This document shows positions 10,352 through 21,010 of a stretch of 64,000 nucleotides of DNA, in pieces. A program made the translations under genes and the position numbers. The stretch is from the NCBI GenBank assembly GCA_947652605.1, contig OX393576.1:12178575-12242574 (forward strand), given 5' to 3'. This DNA is from Elmis aenea (Eukaryota > Arthropoda > Insecta > Coleoptera > Elmidae). The notes under the pieces were generated by a model. That model was not told where the DNA came from. It worked only from the letters and a program-made list of their open reading frames with translations, and did no database searches. Numbering within the stretch: position 1 is the stretch's first letter; each line of letters opens with the position of its first letter.

Positions 10352-10587
10352 GTTGCTACTTATTTTAAACAAAAATTTGTATTTTGCCACTTGGTTGCAA
10401 CTTCAAGATTCCCAGTCGACATAATTAACGTCACATAAAAATTCTTCATACCTTTTTAAATATAGCGCGCTGACCCCTGTCGTGACAGCAACGTGTAATG
10501 GTCGCCTTTATTGCGTGTTAGAAAGATAATTTGCAAATCATATGCACAACAACTCGAGAATTAAGTTACATTAATTTTTAATTATAA

Positions 10588-11476
10588 CTGTACAGCAGTG
10601 GCGTGCAGTCCATGAATGCGTTGGATGCGGCGCATCCCTTAAAATTTTGAAATATTTCATACATTAATTTAATATATAATTTGTTTGTCTAAAATTAATT
10701 TGTAGAGAGTAATTATTGAACTATTATGTCCATTAAAAGTTACATTTTAAAGTTAAGGGGAAAAAGATCTTATAATATATCCCATTTGTCTGACTGCCTC
10801 ATTTAAGGCCGTGAATGCGGTGTAGCGCTCAGCATCTAGGGCTGGACTCATAGCATAGAGATATAGAAGTTAACGCATGCGTATTAAGTATCAGTTGATG
10901 GAGCTATATACTAGCTGTAGATGCTGGTTTGAAAACAGCATCTACAGCTAAAAACGCATTCACCGATCACCGGTAATGCGGTAGTATTGTGTTCGCGCTT
11001 AGCGTTTATTGTTGGATACGATTTTATTAAACATGAATGCAATATGCAACTGCATAGTGGAGAGTTTGTTAAAACCGTCATTTTTTAGTCAGTCTGTAAA
11101 ATTAAAGTTTTTTTTATGTTAATAAGTTGCAGAGCTCGAATATCTTAATTTAATTTTTTTATTTCTCAAATTATCAGTTACAATTTTCTTTAGCTTCGTT
11201 AAAAATACGAGAGTTTCTCTTCCAGGTATGTACATCACGAATTATAACAGACTAGTAAGAAGTTGAATTTTTTTTTTAATTAAAACTTTTTTGGATTATT
11301 ACAAGTTATTAGTAAGTGCTAGTTAATAATAATACGTTGTCATGCTATTTTACGGGATTTAAGCATATATATATGTGGGCGATGAAGATTTAAATAGATT
11401 TTTAAGGATTTAAAAAAAAATATATATTCGACAGCATCCCTTACATTAAAACCCACCGCACGCCACTGCTGTACAG
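10588..11476. mobile_element. hAT-type non-autonomous element with 8-bp target duplication
   Basis: The element proper is 10596-11468 (873 bp), with ends CAGTGGCGTGCAGT and CACCGCACGCCACTG. It is bounded on both sides by CTGTACAG (10588-10595 and 11469-11476), a perfect 8-bp target duplication as made by hAT transposases. Subterminal GGCGCATCCCTTA is mirrored by the GCATCCCTTACATT region imperfectly. No coding sequence is visible, so it depended on a transposase made elsewhere. The target octamer is its own reverse complement. Confidence 0.85.
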
Positions 11477-11964
11477 CCCACTTGATGTTGAAGCATTTTT
11501 AAAACATTTCTTCTTTTTTCAACCGATAAACGGTGGGCATGCAATCAAGCAATAAATAAACATTTAAATGTTACAGGTCAAAAATTAATTGATTTTGTAT
11601 TTTGAACACGATAATTACCAACATAAACAGTAATTAAGTTGAAGCTGTTATTTATTAATTACAGATGAAATATGTAAAACGTTTCGAAATTAAGTTGGCG
11701 TGTCGCCTTACACGATGAATGACTTCGGTTATTTTGTTACACAACTTGTTGGTTTCATTGATAAACAATTTTCGCATGTTGTTCTATTTTGAATCTTGTT
11801 TTCTATCACTTGCAGTGCATTGCTTAATCTTGCGTTCATTAAAATTCATTCCTTTTTCTCCAAGAAAAACAGTTGTAATTAATGATTCATTAATTTAGTA
11901 TATTTAAAGTAACAAAACAATTTTTGCGTAGCAAAAATTAGTGAAATTACAATCGAGCATCGAA
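11477..11964. other. No recognised feature
   Basis: AT-rich spacer between the hAT element and the mariner relic. No coding or repeat signal seen. Confidence 0.5.
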
Positions 11965-12560
11965 GTGTGATAAAATTTCTCAAAAGAGAGTAATGCGCCA
12001 AGAGTTGTCCTTCAAAGAATGACCGACGGGCATGGAAATGAAGTCCCATCTTTATTCTAAGTAAAATTTTGGTCTAAGAAGTTTCACTGGGGTCAGAACT
12101 CTACACAGGATGATCCAAAATCGGGTCGACTAGTTGAGGCAAGAAATCGTAGAAAAAATTAAATATCTAGTGCCATCTGATCGGCGAATTGACTTGTCTT
12201 TTATCGCCGAGGAAGTTGGGGTATGCGAAATAACTGTAAGTTTGCACCGCGATTTTGATATGAAGTAAGTGTCTGCGTGTTAGATTCCAAAGCTTCCGCT
12301 GGAGGAAAAAAATCGTTTCCAAAGAAAATTGCATCGCTTCACAAAGCTTTTTCACGAATTGTTACCGGGGATGAGACTTGGGTGTATCAAAAGATCCTCC
12401 TACTAAACAAGTGGGCAGTGGGTTCGCTTTCCAAAAAAAAAAAAAAAAACAGTCTTGGATCGGAAAACTAATGGCAACCATTTTTAGGGACAAGGAAGGA
12501 ATTCTACTCATTAAATGTATGGAAAAAGGCACTACAATCAATGTCTATTCGGGTTTGGTG
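11965..12560 (+). pseudogene. Mariner transposase relic, N-terminal two thirds
   Basis: Pieces in shifting frames: APRVVLQRMTDGHGNEVPSL (N-terminal helix-turn-helix), VKFWSKKFHWGQNSTQDDPK, SGRL, then EIVEKIKYLVPSDRRIDLSF and IAEEVGVCEITVSLHRDFDM (second helix-turn-helix), then FSRIVTGDETWVYQK with the first catalytic aspartate (GDETW), then DPPTKQVGSG and MATIFRDKEGIL. This is the usual order of a mariner transposase. Stops and frameshifts are frequent, and an A run at 12432-12449 sits inside the coding part. The gene resumes at 13434 after a foldback insertion. Confidence 0.85.
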
Positions 12561-13433
12561 AAAATTGCTCGAATACAATTGCTCGAAAAATTGTTTCTCG
12601 GATGGAAAGTTCCTCGAAAGCCTAGTTGCTCGAATAACAATGTTTCGAAAAGAAAATTGCTCGAAATAATGAAATAAGTTACTCAAAAAAATGTATTAGG
12701 TAAATTTAAATAAATACAAAATAATTAAATGTATCTACTTACCAGAAAAGTTGTTTACATTTGTTTAGAGTTAGAAAAATGTATTTAAATTTATTTACTA
12801 ATACCCGTAAACTGTATACTTAGTAGGTAACCAATGTTGTAAGCAAGACTGCGAAGATATCCTGTAACACCTAACCTACGTTGAAAATTTTGCAGTATGC
12901 GCAGTATTCTTCCTTCACAATCGCGATATTTACGGCAACCCATTGGAGAGTCAACGCCACACAAAAATTGTACTATTTTCAATTCGTTAAGGCTTTGTTG
13001 TCGTTTGATAGCATCTATAAATTTCCTACATTTCTATACTATATTCAAATGACTCCCTACCAGTAAAATACTATTGGCAAGGAAGTTAATGAGAAGATTA
13101 TTTGAAGATAATAGATATTTAATTGTACTCGTTAAGGGTTAAGTGTAACAAATGTTAACAACTTTTCTAGTACATTTAATTATTTTGTATTTAGGTATAC
13201 AAGTTTAATAAATTTTCTTTACGTAACTTATTTCATTATTTCGAGCAATTTTCTCTACGAGAAATTGTTATTCGAGCAACTAGGCTTCCGAGAAACAATT
13301 TTTTGAGCAATTGTATTTGAGCAATTGTCTTTCGAGCAATTTATTGTTTTCGAGCAATTGTATTCGTGCAATTGTCTTTCAAGCAATTGTATTCGAGCAA
13401 TTGTCTTTCGAGCAATTGTTTTCGAGCAATTTT
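12561..13433. mobile_element. Foldback element with minisatellite-like arms
   Basis: An 873-bp insertion in the mariner relic. It starts AAAATTGCTCGAA and ends TTCGAGCAATTTT. Each arm is built from a short unit close to TTCGAGCAATTGT repeated many times, cleanest at 13318-13433, where about nine degenerate units follow each other. Complementarity extends inward past the repeats through TAAGTTACTCAAAAAAATG/TTTACGTAACTTATTTC to about 12730 and 13190. The 450-bp centre is unrelated AT-rich DNA. Repeat-built inverted arms recall FB-type foldback transposons. No transposase was seen. Confidence 0.75.
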
Positions 13434-13640
13434 CCGCAACCCGTCTATTTGAAGACGATTTAAAGTTTGAAAGAAGCGTTGAAATTAAAAAGGCCTTCAT
13501 CGTAGTGGCAAAAGAATCTGCTTCTGCACGACAATTGCAGAGTCCATAAGGCACGCAATTTTCAGGCAATAATTCAAGAATGTGGATTTACTCCACCTTA
13601 CAGCCTTGCCATTATTTTGGAATTTTGCAAAAACATTTCG
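13434..13640 (+). pseudogene. Mariner transposase relic, C-terminal part
   Basis: NLLLHDNCRVHKARNFQAII, then QECGFTPPYS, corresponds to the second catalytic aspartate (HDN) and the PPYSPD region of mariner, continuing the relic broken at 12560. The third aspartate is lost by a small deletion after PPYS. The order, strand and spacing across the foldback support one original element. Confidence 0.7.
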
Positions 13641-14278
13641 TTTTTGTGTTAGTCTTTAAGAAACGGTACATTTCTTGCTTAGCCCATATTTGGTGGTCGT
13701 ACATTTTGAATACAGGACAATATCATTCTTATAAACAATGTACGCTAGATTCTAAGTGTCTTTCATTTCACTTATAATGTTGCAAAATACTCACTCCATG
13801 CACATGCCATGAATACTTTTAAGTGATTTACATCTATATATAACTTAGGCAGTAGATTTCCAAGGTATCGGATCGTTTTTCCATATCTGCTGTAAAAACA
13901 TCGAAAAATATTTACGCAGGCTATATTTACAATCTTGACGCAATTAATTATAAGACTTGTACTTTCCCATTAGCAGCCCGCAAGTAAATATTACTCGAAC
14001 AATTTAAAATTGAGTTAGCACACAACGGCTAATACAGGTAATAGATTTATGGACGTATAAAGCGGTTTTATGCAAAAGATGTGGAAATACAAGTAGGCCA
14101 TGTCAGTTACAACAATGCCGCTGATTGTCCATTGTACTTAATATACAGGGCAGCCTGTGATGTTGCCGCTAGTACTTTATGCATAAAACTCACATCCAAG
14201 GAGGCTTTCGTAATGTTAAATAATGCTCTTATGTGAACACCATCTGTATTAAATGTTGGTCAACTTTTATAGGCCGTC
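13641..14278. other. No recognised feature
   Basis: AT-rich. A TACAGGGCAGCCTG at 14152 looks like a degenerate MITE end or two ends fused, but nothing around it supports a full element. Confidence 0.4.
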
Positions 14279-14340
14279 CAGTGGCGTAGCTAGAGGTTTT
14301 GGGCCCCAAGGAAAAATTAAATATTGGGCCCCAACCCCTT
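14279..14340. mobile_element. Solo hAT-type end
   Basis: CAGTGGCGTAGCTAGAGG followed by GGGCCCC motifs is a common hAT terminal sequence. No matching right end was found downstream, so this is a truncated end. Confidence 0.45.
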
Positions 14341-14418
14341 CCTTATTTTGTCAATAGTTTATTTCAAGTTAGGCTAGACTGATGGATTCAAATTTTACAA
14401 TTTAATAGCTAATATTGA

Positions 14419-14610
14419 GAACTGGAAGAATTAGAAAAATCAATAGCAAAATTAAAGATCGGAAAAGCCGCAGGTAAAGACGAGATTTTACCAGAAATTA
14501 TTAAATACATAGAAGAATTAGGGAAAGAAGCACTAAGGGTTCTATTGAACGAAGTAATAAAATCAAGGAAAGTACCAAAGGATTGGAACATTGGAATAAT
14601 CTTGAACATT
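14419..14610 (+). pseudogene. LINE reverse transcriptase fragment, N-terminal core
   Basis: Reads ELEELEKSIAKLKIGKAAGK, then DEILPEIIKY and VPKDWNIGII. The K-x-G-K-A-x-G-x-D-x-I/L-P block and the V-P-x-D-W block form the first conserved region of LINE reverse transcriptases. The frame is open for about 64 codons without a start codon, so it is an internal fragment. The minus-strand frame over the same bases is its shadow. Confidence 0.8.
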
Positions 14611-16657
14611 CGTATTCCAAAACATTAAAATTTGTCATAACTAAAACAAAAAATTGATCGATAAGCATTCTTTCAGTTAATTCTTTGTTAATTAGCAAAG
14701 TTTCCTCTGCAATCTCTACAATGACCGATTCTTACTTCATTCTCACTAATAGTCAACAAAACTAATATTTTGCGAAATTATGTCGCAAGGTTTTTTTCGA
14801 GCGATGATACCATTCGTATGTTTGCATCTAAATAAACATGTGAGGTATAGTGGGCCGATGGCTATGGATGTTTTATGTTTTATTACTCATCATAAACAAA
14901 TGCAACACACAAGTACGTAGCTCTTGGGGCCACTACTAATAACCACAAAGTTGTTGCATAATTTCCGTGGCTGCTTTTATGATCAAAGAAGTTATATGAA
15001 AGATAAGTTGGTTTAAATTAAGTTAATAAGATTTTCAAATGTTGCAAAAAGTGTGCTAATGGCTTTGCTTATGTATTTCATACAAAAATTAATAATAATT
15101 AAATGTTTAGTTTATATTAGTTCTTAAATGTTTGTTGGGTTAAAGTTATTGAATATATTCCAGGCTTTACCAAATTTATTGTATATCCATCGTTTGCTTT
15201 GGTTTGATAATGGCTATTGCTAAATTTGCTATAAACAATTTTTCGGTAAAATATTTATTTACAATAAGGTATCAAAAAGGCAGAAGTTTTAAGATACCGA
15301 TACTTTTAAATGCGAAAAATGCAAATGGGAAAAATTCTTCGGCACATATCCGGTCGAAAATTAACCAGGAAAAACATGACTATCAGAGCAATTAATTGTT
15401 TAAAGGAATTCTTCTCCGATAAAATAAATTCCTTAGCAGCTTGCGTAGTTTGTGTAACAGCAATTAAATAATTTCCAAGTATTTTAGAAAACACTATCTT
15501 ACATTGTCCCTATATGGTACCATTTTATGGCCATTATTAAGTTTTGCAGATTTCTTAATAACGCTAGCAGCATTTTATTCCTGTAAGCTCAGAAATAAAA
15601 TTATCTATGATGGTGGCATACCCTTGACGACTTGTTTAAAGAAAACATCGGATCGTAAATTTGTCGGCTATGAAGAGAGCAGATTATTGTTACAGCTTTA
15701 TGACCAAGTTTAATAGTGTCTACCTAATATAAACACAAAATTTTGCAAATTTGAGGGTAACGACACCATTTAAAATGCAGGGTTCAAAACAGTAAAGCAC
15801 AAAAGTTTTGTGAGAAATTACCCAAAAATGAAAAAATCTTATACATATTAAGATTAACATTCAGAGAATCCAAAACTGTGATGAAATGTAAGATGTTTTA
15901 TTTCAAATAAGACAATCGGTTGCCATAGCAACGAAATCGTAAAAACAAAAACAAAAAAATACCAAGTAGAAAAAGAAAACCAAAAACATAGCGAAACGTT
16001 TTATTATAAACAATTATTCGTTAAATAAATATTCTAGAAGATACAAGCATTTTGCGTTTCTTTATTGACATCCTGTACAAATAACACAACGAAGTTTTTC
16101 TTCTCTCACACTTTTCTTGTAATTTCCCATTTTAAAAAGGGTAAAACAGCATACTTACAATTCCGAGAATAATTTTATAAAACACTTAACCTAGATTCGG
16201 TTAGAAAAATAAACATTCTCAACATGGTAAATGCCGGCAGTGAAGGAAATACTACTTTAAAAGTAGATTAGACTTGTAAGCGGCAATACAGTTCTTAACA
16301 TCGTGGCTCACTGTGGCTGCTAGTATTAGACAGGCCTTTGCTTGTGAACTTGTATTTTTAGCGCGGATAGCGATCGCTAAGTCAAGTGGTTTAATGCCAC
16401 TTATATGAGTACTAATGTTGCTCCAGTTACAGAAACAAATTGTCTGTAGCAAAAAAGATATTCACAAAGAAATGCTGAAATTGATCCAGCAAAGTATCAG
16501 GGCACAAATGTTAAGCTTCAGAAGTTTTGATGAAAATATAGATTTTAGACATTAAAGATACTATAAGCTGGTTCTGGAACGTGCTGGAAGATTCCAGGAA
16601 AAATTTTTGGGGCACACTTGTTTTTTTTTTCCTATGCGTTTGGCACAAACTTTACTT
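14611..16657. other. No recognised feature
   Basis: AT-rich DNA. Short open frames at 15204-15395 and 15504-15713 have no family motif. No inverted-repeat element was found. Confidence 0.5.
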
Positions 16658-16659
16658 TA

Positions 16660-16771
16660 TGTTGTCAACCTGTTTCACCTTTTATCCTTCTTGATATGTA
16701 ACATGTTAGCGAGATATTGGGTCGTTACATATCACACCAGAAGGATAAAATGTGAAACAGGTGGACAACTT
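16660..16771. repeat. Local inverted duplication at a LINE relic
   Basis: TTGTCAACCTGTTTCACCTT continuing to GATATGTAAC (16662-16702) is repeated inverted at about 16725-16768 (GTTACATATC to GTGGACAA), with a loop of about 20 bases. The right arm is the start of the LINE fragment, so the left arm is a copied and inverted piece of it. Confidence 0.75.
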
Positions 16772-17098
16772 AAAGTATTTAGGAGCAAGCATCGAAAGAA
16801 ATGGATGAATGGACAAGAAAATAAATATAAGCACAGGAAAACTTGGAAGATTATTTAGCAGTTTAAAAACAACCTTTTTTGAAACAGAGTAATCTCAAAG
16901 GAACAAAAGTAGAAGTGGTAAAAAATAAAGTAACCCCAACACTTATACACTAAACAGAATCATGGACACTAACAGAAACAAAAGCCGTGTTAATGCAACG
17001 GAACAACATAAAATCAGAAACAAAATATAGACAGACCACTTAAAAGATGAATCCGGTGGAAAAACCAAAAAAGGCAGTGGGGTTGGTTTGGAGGCATA
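16755..17098 (+). pseudogene. LINE reverse transcriptase C-terminal relic, part 1
   Basis: Reads VDNLKYLGASIERNG then a stop, then ISTGKLGRLFSSLKTTFFET. A second frame gives VVKNKVTPTLIH, stop, TESWTLTETK, the usual P-T-L-x-Y-G-x-E-x-W-x-L block of LINEs. It runs to the QWGWFGG-like remnant of WxGHxxRM near 17085, where a SINE interrupts it. Several stops make it a pseudogene. The C-terminus resumes after the SINE. Confidence 0.75.
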
Positions 17099-17370
17099 TA
17101 CACACATGTGTGTGTGTTCCGCTCGTGCGGTAGACTGCTATAGGGGGATTGACCCCCTCTTCAGCGTTTAGAGATACAAAGATAGTGGGTAAGGATGTGG
17201 ATAGTCAAGGATGGGTAAGGATAAGTGGAAGTACTGCCACAGCATTCGCCTTAACTATAGAAGCAACCACCTGAAACCGCTACAATGACAGTCGGCCCTG
17301 GGATTCGAACCCATGACCTCCCGATTGCAAGTTAGGTTGTTAACACAACCAGCCACTGGGCTCGGTGACG
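17099..17370 (-). mobile_element. tRNA-derived SINE inserted in a LINE
   Basis: On the minus strand a tRNA-like head holds an A-box-like GAGCCCAGTGGC (plus 17352-17363) and a perfect B-box GGTTCGAATCC (plus 17301-17311), about 40 bases apart as in a tRNA gene. Between them TTGCAAT resembles an anticodon loop. The tRNA fold is imperfect and roughly 200 bp of non-tRNA body follows, ending in TG-rich microsatellite sequence near 17105-17117. The surrounding LINE reading resumes on both sides, which defines the insert. I therefore call it a SINE and not a tRNA gene. Confidence 0.7.
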
Positions 17371-17535
17371 CTTATGCAGATAGAAAGAGGTAAAATAACT
17401 ATGAAAGCGTACGAAACAAAACCACAAGGAAAAACAATAGGTAGACCCAGAAAATAACAAATGAAATGGATAATTAATAATTTTAAGCAAAATTGGAAAT
17501 TTGTGGATATGCTAAAGCGGTACAATCTCCACTAG
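17371..17535 (+). pseudogene. LINE C-terminal relic, part 2
   Basis: Continuation of the LINE split by the SINE: MQIERGKITMKAYETKPQGK, then TIGRPRK, stop, QMKWIINNFKQNWKFV and a stop. The G-R-P-R-K followed by tryptophan is the standard LINE C-terminal motif. Confidence 0.75.
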
Positions 17536-18522
17536 AATATTCTAGTATGTTAAACAATATACATTTTTGGGTTGCATACTACATCCTGTTGAATGGAATG
17601 TCGTCTTAAAATAGGTATTAACACTTAAAGTAATTACTCTGATTTTATTATTACATTTTATTGGCACTTGAAGGCGTGTGTGTAGCAATAGTAGTTCTTA
17701 AAAAACACCGATACTCGATTTGGTTAATGTGATTGGCATACAACTTCGTAAAAACGCTTATAATAAATTTGCAGTTAATCATAATTTGCACCACTAAACC
17801 GTAAACATCCGCTATATCTTGATTTTCAACGTCATTACACAGATCTATTTGCCACGAGTATTTTGAAGTCCGAAAAATTAACATATCAAAAGCGTCCTGA
17901 TGAAACCGAAACATTTTTCAGAATAATTAATGGCCGAAAGGACGTTGCAACAACTGTAGCGATTGCTTTTTTATTTTAGTCTTGTAAAATTGCCAGAACT
18001 GATACATACACCTTTACGCTCCGCAGGTTGACTCACCTGCGAAATAAAATCGGTCGCAGGATGTAATGAAGGCTTTTGCCCAAGTTTCATCTATTTCTAC
18101 ATTCAGAATTGTATTTCTAGCGGCGCTGTGGATTCGTGTGCAAAGCGAACATAAATATTTTGATGTTTTCGTTCCACCGAATATTCAAATAATGTAAGAG
18201 CTTAAATTCTGACAGAAAACTGGATATAAACTTGTCGTAATTTGTTACGGGAGGCCAATTAAAAGTAATCTCAGCGATATCTTAAGCTTACACAACAATT
18301 TATAATTGGAAATGCAGAACTAAGTTTTTAAACTCGTTTATTTTTCCGTTCTTTTTTACAAGTTTGCAAAGAACTTTAGTAAAAGTATACAGGATATTAT
18401 ATAAACTTACATATAATATTTAATATAATGATAATGATATTAACGTGTCTTAAGAACCAATACGAGGGTCCAGTATAATTTATTGAGAATACAAAATACG
18501 GTTTTTATTTTACAAAATTTTC
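17536..18522. other. No recognised gene; contains splice-like site at 18033
   Basis: A minus-strand open frame of 87 codons (17651-17914) has no recognisable motif. The rest is AT-rich except for the splice-like palindrome at 18017-18060. Confidence 0.45.
18017..18060 (-). other. Candidate recursive splice site
   Basis: On the minus strand TTTTATTTCGCAG is followed directly by GTGAGTCAAC. The 3' and 5' splice-site consensus sequences abut at plus 18033/18034 with no exon between them. The pyrimidine tract is short and the branch site unclear. The same bases form a small palindrome (CGCAGGT…ACCTGCG) around an AP-1-like TGACTCA, so the match may have another cause. Confidence 0.25.
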
Positions 18523-19145
18523 AGTAGTGATATATAACAAGTGCATTGAAAATTATCGATAATTTTTGGTAAATATGCCCGAATGCAAGTTGAGCTGAAA
18601 AAACACGAGTGCACGAAGTGCGCGAGTGATTTTTCTGATTCAACTGGCATGAGTGAAGATTTGTCAAAAATTACAGATTATTTGCAATGCCCGAGTTATA
18701 TTTTGTCAGAACATTTCCTCCACCTAACCTACCTGTCAAATTAGATGTATGTTATGTAAATTAGTGCATCAGGGGTGTGGTTTAATCTATACTAAAGTAA
18801 CGCTACTGGTCGCCGAAATTCGTCAAAAAATTATCGAGACAAAAATATTGAATTCCCTCTCCAAATTTATATTTTCGACCAATCACAAACTCAGATTTCT
18901 TAGAAACGACCAATAAACGCATGGAAATCTGTTAATTTCGAAAAGGATATTATCAGTGTATGATTATGTTTATTGGTCGTTGCTAGGAAATCTGCGTCTG
19001 TTATTGGTCGAAAACGCAAATTCGACGAGGATCAACATCTGACAGGGGAATGTAAAATTATTACCGTGTAATAGTGCTCCTATTGGTAGTCTCTAGAAGA
19101 TTTAAGATTGGTTGAAAACGCAAATTTGACAGGTGAAGAACAGTT
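18523..19145 (+). repeat. Dispersed repeat family R, copy 1
   Basis: A ~0.62-kb block shared almost end to end with 43727-44358 and, inverted, with 24076-25440. Landmarks in order: GAAAATTATCGATAATTTTT hairpin, GCACGAGTG-type hairpin, CACCTAACCTACCTGTCAAA, GGTCGCCGAAATTCG, then two inverted CCAATAAACGC/GTTTATTGGTCG segments, ending AATTTGACAGGTGAAG. No coding sequence. The many internal inverted repeats suggest a non-autonomous DNA element whose true ends I could not fix. Confidence 0.8.
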
Positions 19146-19189
19146 TCTTTAAAATAAGTTCAAAGTTCCATTCTGCAATAGTATCTACA

Positions 19190-19286
19190 CTTCACCAACA
19201 ACATTTATAGAAAACAGAGAAATCCCAAAAAGGACAAAAGTGCAAGTAGTAAAAAGGTAGTAACCCCAGCACATATTTGGATGGTT
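19190..19286 (+). pseudogene. LINE scrap (VVxPxxxxG block)
   Basis: NREIPKRTKVQVVKR followed by stops and PQHIFG in the same region matches by nucleotide the LINE relic at 16895-16960 (SQRNKSRSG/KVTPTLIH). It is a roughly 90-bp remnant of the same LINE family. Confidence 0.5.
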
Positions 19287-19859
19287 CTAAACTAGCACTT
19301 TTTTTGCAATATCCATGGAAGTTCAGTTCCACTGAATAGTGATTGATCATTTACACTCCCTTTTGATGTGTGTTTGTAATTTATAATTAGCGCACTTAAT
19401 TACAAAATTATTATACTAACGTACTTACACGCATGGTGTGTCCGAGAGTCATGAGCAGTCAGTATAAGTAGTTTGAATTTTTATCTGGCGCGTCTTAAGC
19501 AGGTTCTGCGCGCACCAAGTGTAATGAGATGTCGGAACAAGATAAATGCAAACAGAATGTGCTGATGATGGCTTTAACTTGCGTACATTTTGCTGTTTAC
19601 TTATGTATTTCGGTTTTAAAGCGACGAGTCAAAATATTTGCGGCTATAATGCGCGTTTGCGATTAAGCGTCGAGTAAATTCTACTTAAGTACTTCTGGTA
19701 TGCAAACATTTCAGTTTTAAAATGAAAGTAAAATTGATCGTGGTTTCAGTGAACTCGGCGCCCTGAATGTTATTGAACTTACAGTGTGAAAATAATATGG
19801 GAATCTTCGGAAAAATCGCTTGCCTTTCAGGAAAAACATTATGCTCAATTTTGAATGCC
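19287..19859. other. No recognised feature
   Basis: AT-rich DNA with no open frame of 60 codons and no repeat seen. Confidence 0.5.
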
Positions 19860-20060
19860 TTTGAGGAGAACTCGTGAAATATTACAAAAACACCAAGTGG
19901 AAAAAGTATTTGTTAACCAAATTTGAAAGCCAAAAACAAAAGAAATAATTACAGGACGATCGAAGAAGCAGGCGTCGTTTTTCGACGCCGGTAGATTGAC
20001 TCATAGAAAATTTGTTCCCGAGGCAAAATGTATGCCTGTTCATTTGACAGTTAATTTATT
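19860..20060 (+). pseudogene. Internally deleted mariner relic, family M copy 1
   Basis: In one frame: KFESQKQKK, stop, LQDDRRSRRRFSTPVD, stop, LIENLFPRQNV. LQDDRRSRRRFSTP corresponds to the SLEDDPRSGRPSTP-type linker after the first mariner helix-turn-helix, and ENLFPRQNV to the HEFLPxGQTV segment that lies far downstream in an intact transposase. The intervening 100 or more residues are missing. The copy at 54117-54372 shows the same fusion. GGCGTCGTTTTTCGACGCC inside it is also a perfect hairpin. Confidence 0.6.
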
Positions 20061-20473
20061 AGTGCTTTAAATACTCAGCCAGTCAATTTAAAATCGTTAA
20101 ATCTTACAGCGGCACATATGTTTTACAAATACAAAAGAAATTAAGACATACAATTAATTATGCTTTATCTACAAATATTAACCTTTTCCTCAATTTTATA
20201 AAGAAGCTTTTTGGTCTTAAATTGAGCGTTATCAATATTCTACTGTAATCAGGAATATTATGGCCGTTTTGGTTGTATAAACGTCAATTTTCTTTTTTCT
20301 GCTAACTACCATTAAAATATATAAATGCTCTACTTTGAGTAAGAAGAAAATCTATAATTTCTCGAATACATTAGGCCTGCTAAGATTTCATACCTTGCTA
20401 CGGTTTTTGAAACATGCTTTCATCAAAAATATTTCAGTTTTTTTTAGAAACGATGAATCACAAATCTCAAATA

Positions 20474-20984
20474 TCGGGTGATCGAAAATGATTGATGCCA
20501 AGGGTGTTAGGAACTTTGTTCGAACGGATGGTAATCCATAGGGGAAAGCCAGTGGCGTAGGAAAAAAAGTTTGTATTGACAGAACGCGTAATAATATTCT
20601 CTATTTAAATACGACAGCTACAGTTTTTACTGACAAAGCTTTTTGTTTAAAAGAATTACCTTCATAAAAACAATTGTGAGGTTACCTTAAATCAGTTCCT
20701 TTATTAATATGCCTACATATGTAAATATTGGTCACACACGAAATGACAGAACAACCTAAACGCACAGAAAACGAAAAACTGATAAATGATTTTTACGAAA
20801 AGATTCAAATTAAAACGAAAAGCTACTAACCGCCCACGAAATGACAGGTCAACCTGAATGTCACAGAAAACGTCAATAATACTACGCCACTGATATCCTA
20901 GTTTTACACTGAGATACCAACTAAAATTTGGTTATTTTATTTTCGGTCTGAAGTTAGCGGGCATCAGCATTGTTGATCACCCGA
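20474..20984. mobile_element. TA-flanked MITE with nested hAT-type element
   Basis: Ends TCGGGTGATC and GATCACCCGA with TA at 20472-20473 and 20985-20986. Inner matches TTGATGCC/GGCATCA extend the inverted repeat. Without the nested element it would be only about 168 bp. Confidence 0.75.
20550..20892. mobile_element. 343-bp hAT-type MITE nested in a TA MITE
   Basis: Ends CAGTGGCGTAGGA and the mirrored ACTACGCCACTG. Inner CGAAATGACAG…AACCT motifs recur twice. Flanking octamers (GGGAAAGC and ATATCCTA) do not match, so the target duplication has decayed or the ends were rearranged. Confidence 0.65.
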
Positions 20985-21010
20985 TATAATAAAAACACAA
21001 CCTATGTATA

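Noticed and set aside
11219..11232. Plus-strand CTCTTCCAG followed by GTATGT, resembling a recursive splice site
   Set aside because: It lies inside the hAT-type element and on the opposite strand from the better candidates; probably chance.
13318..13433. Regularly spaced short repeats considered as a CRISPR-like array
   Set aside because: Units of about 12-14 bases are contiguous and degenerate with no unique spacers, and they form inverted arms; eukaryotic foldback structure explains them.
17290..17370. Possible tRNA gene on the minus strand
   Set aside because: The A and B boxes are present, but acceptor and anticodon stems do not pair well and a SINE body follows. It also sits inside a LINE.
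19980..20000. GGCGTCGTTTTTCGACGCC hairpin repeated near 54288, considered as a terminator or histone-type stem-loop
   Set aside because: In both places it falls inside a mariner reading frame (RRRFST), so the repeat is explained by shared transposase sequence.
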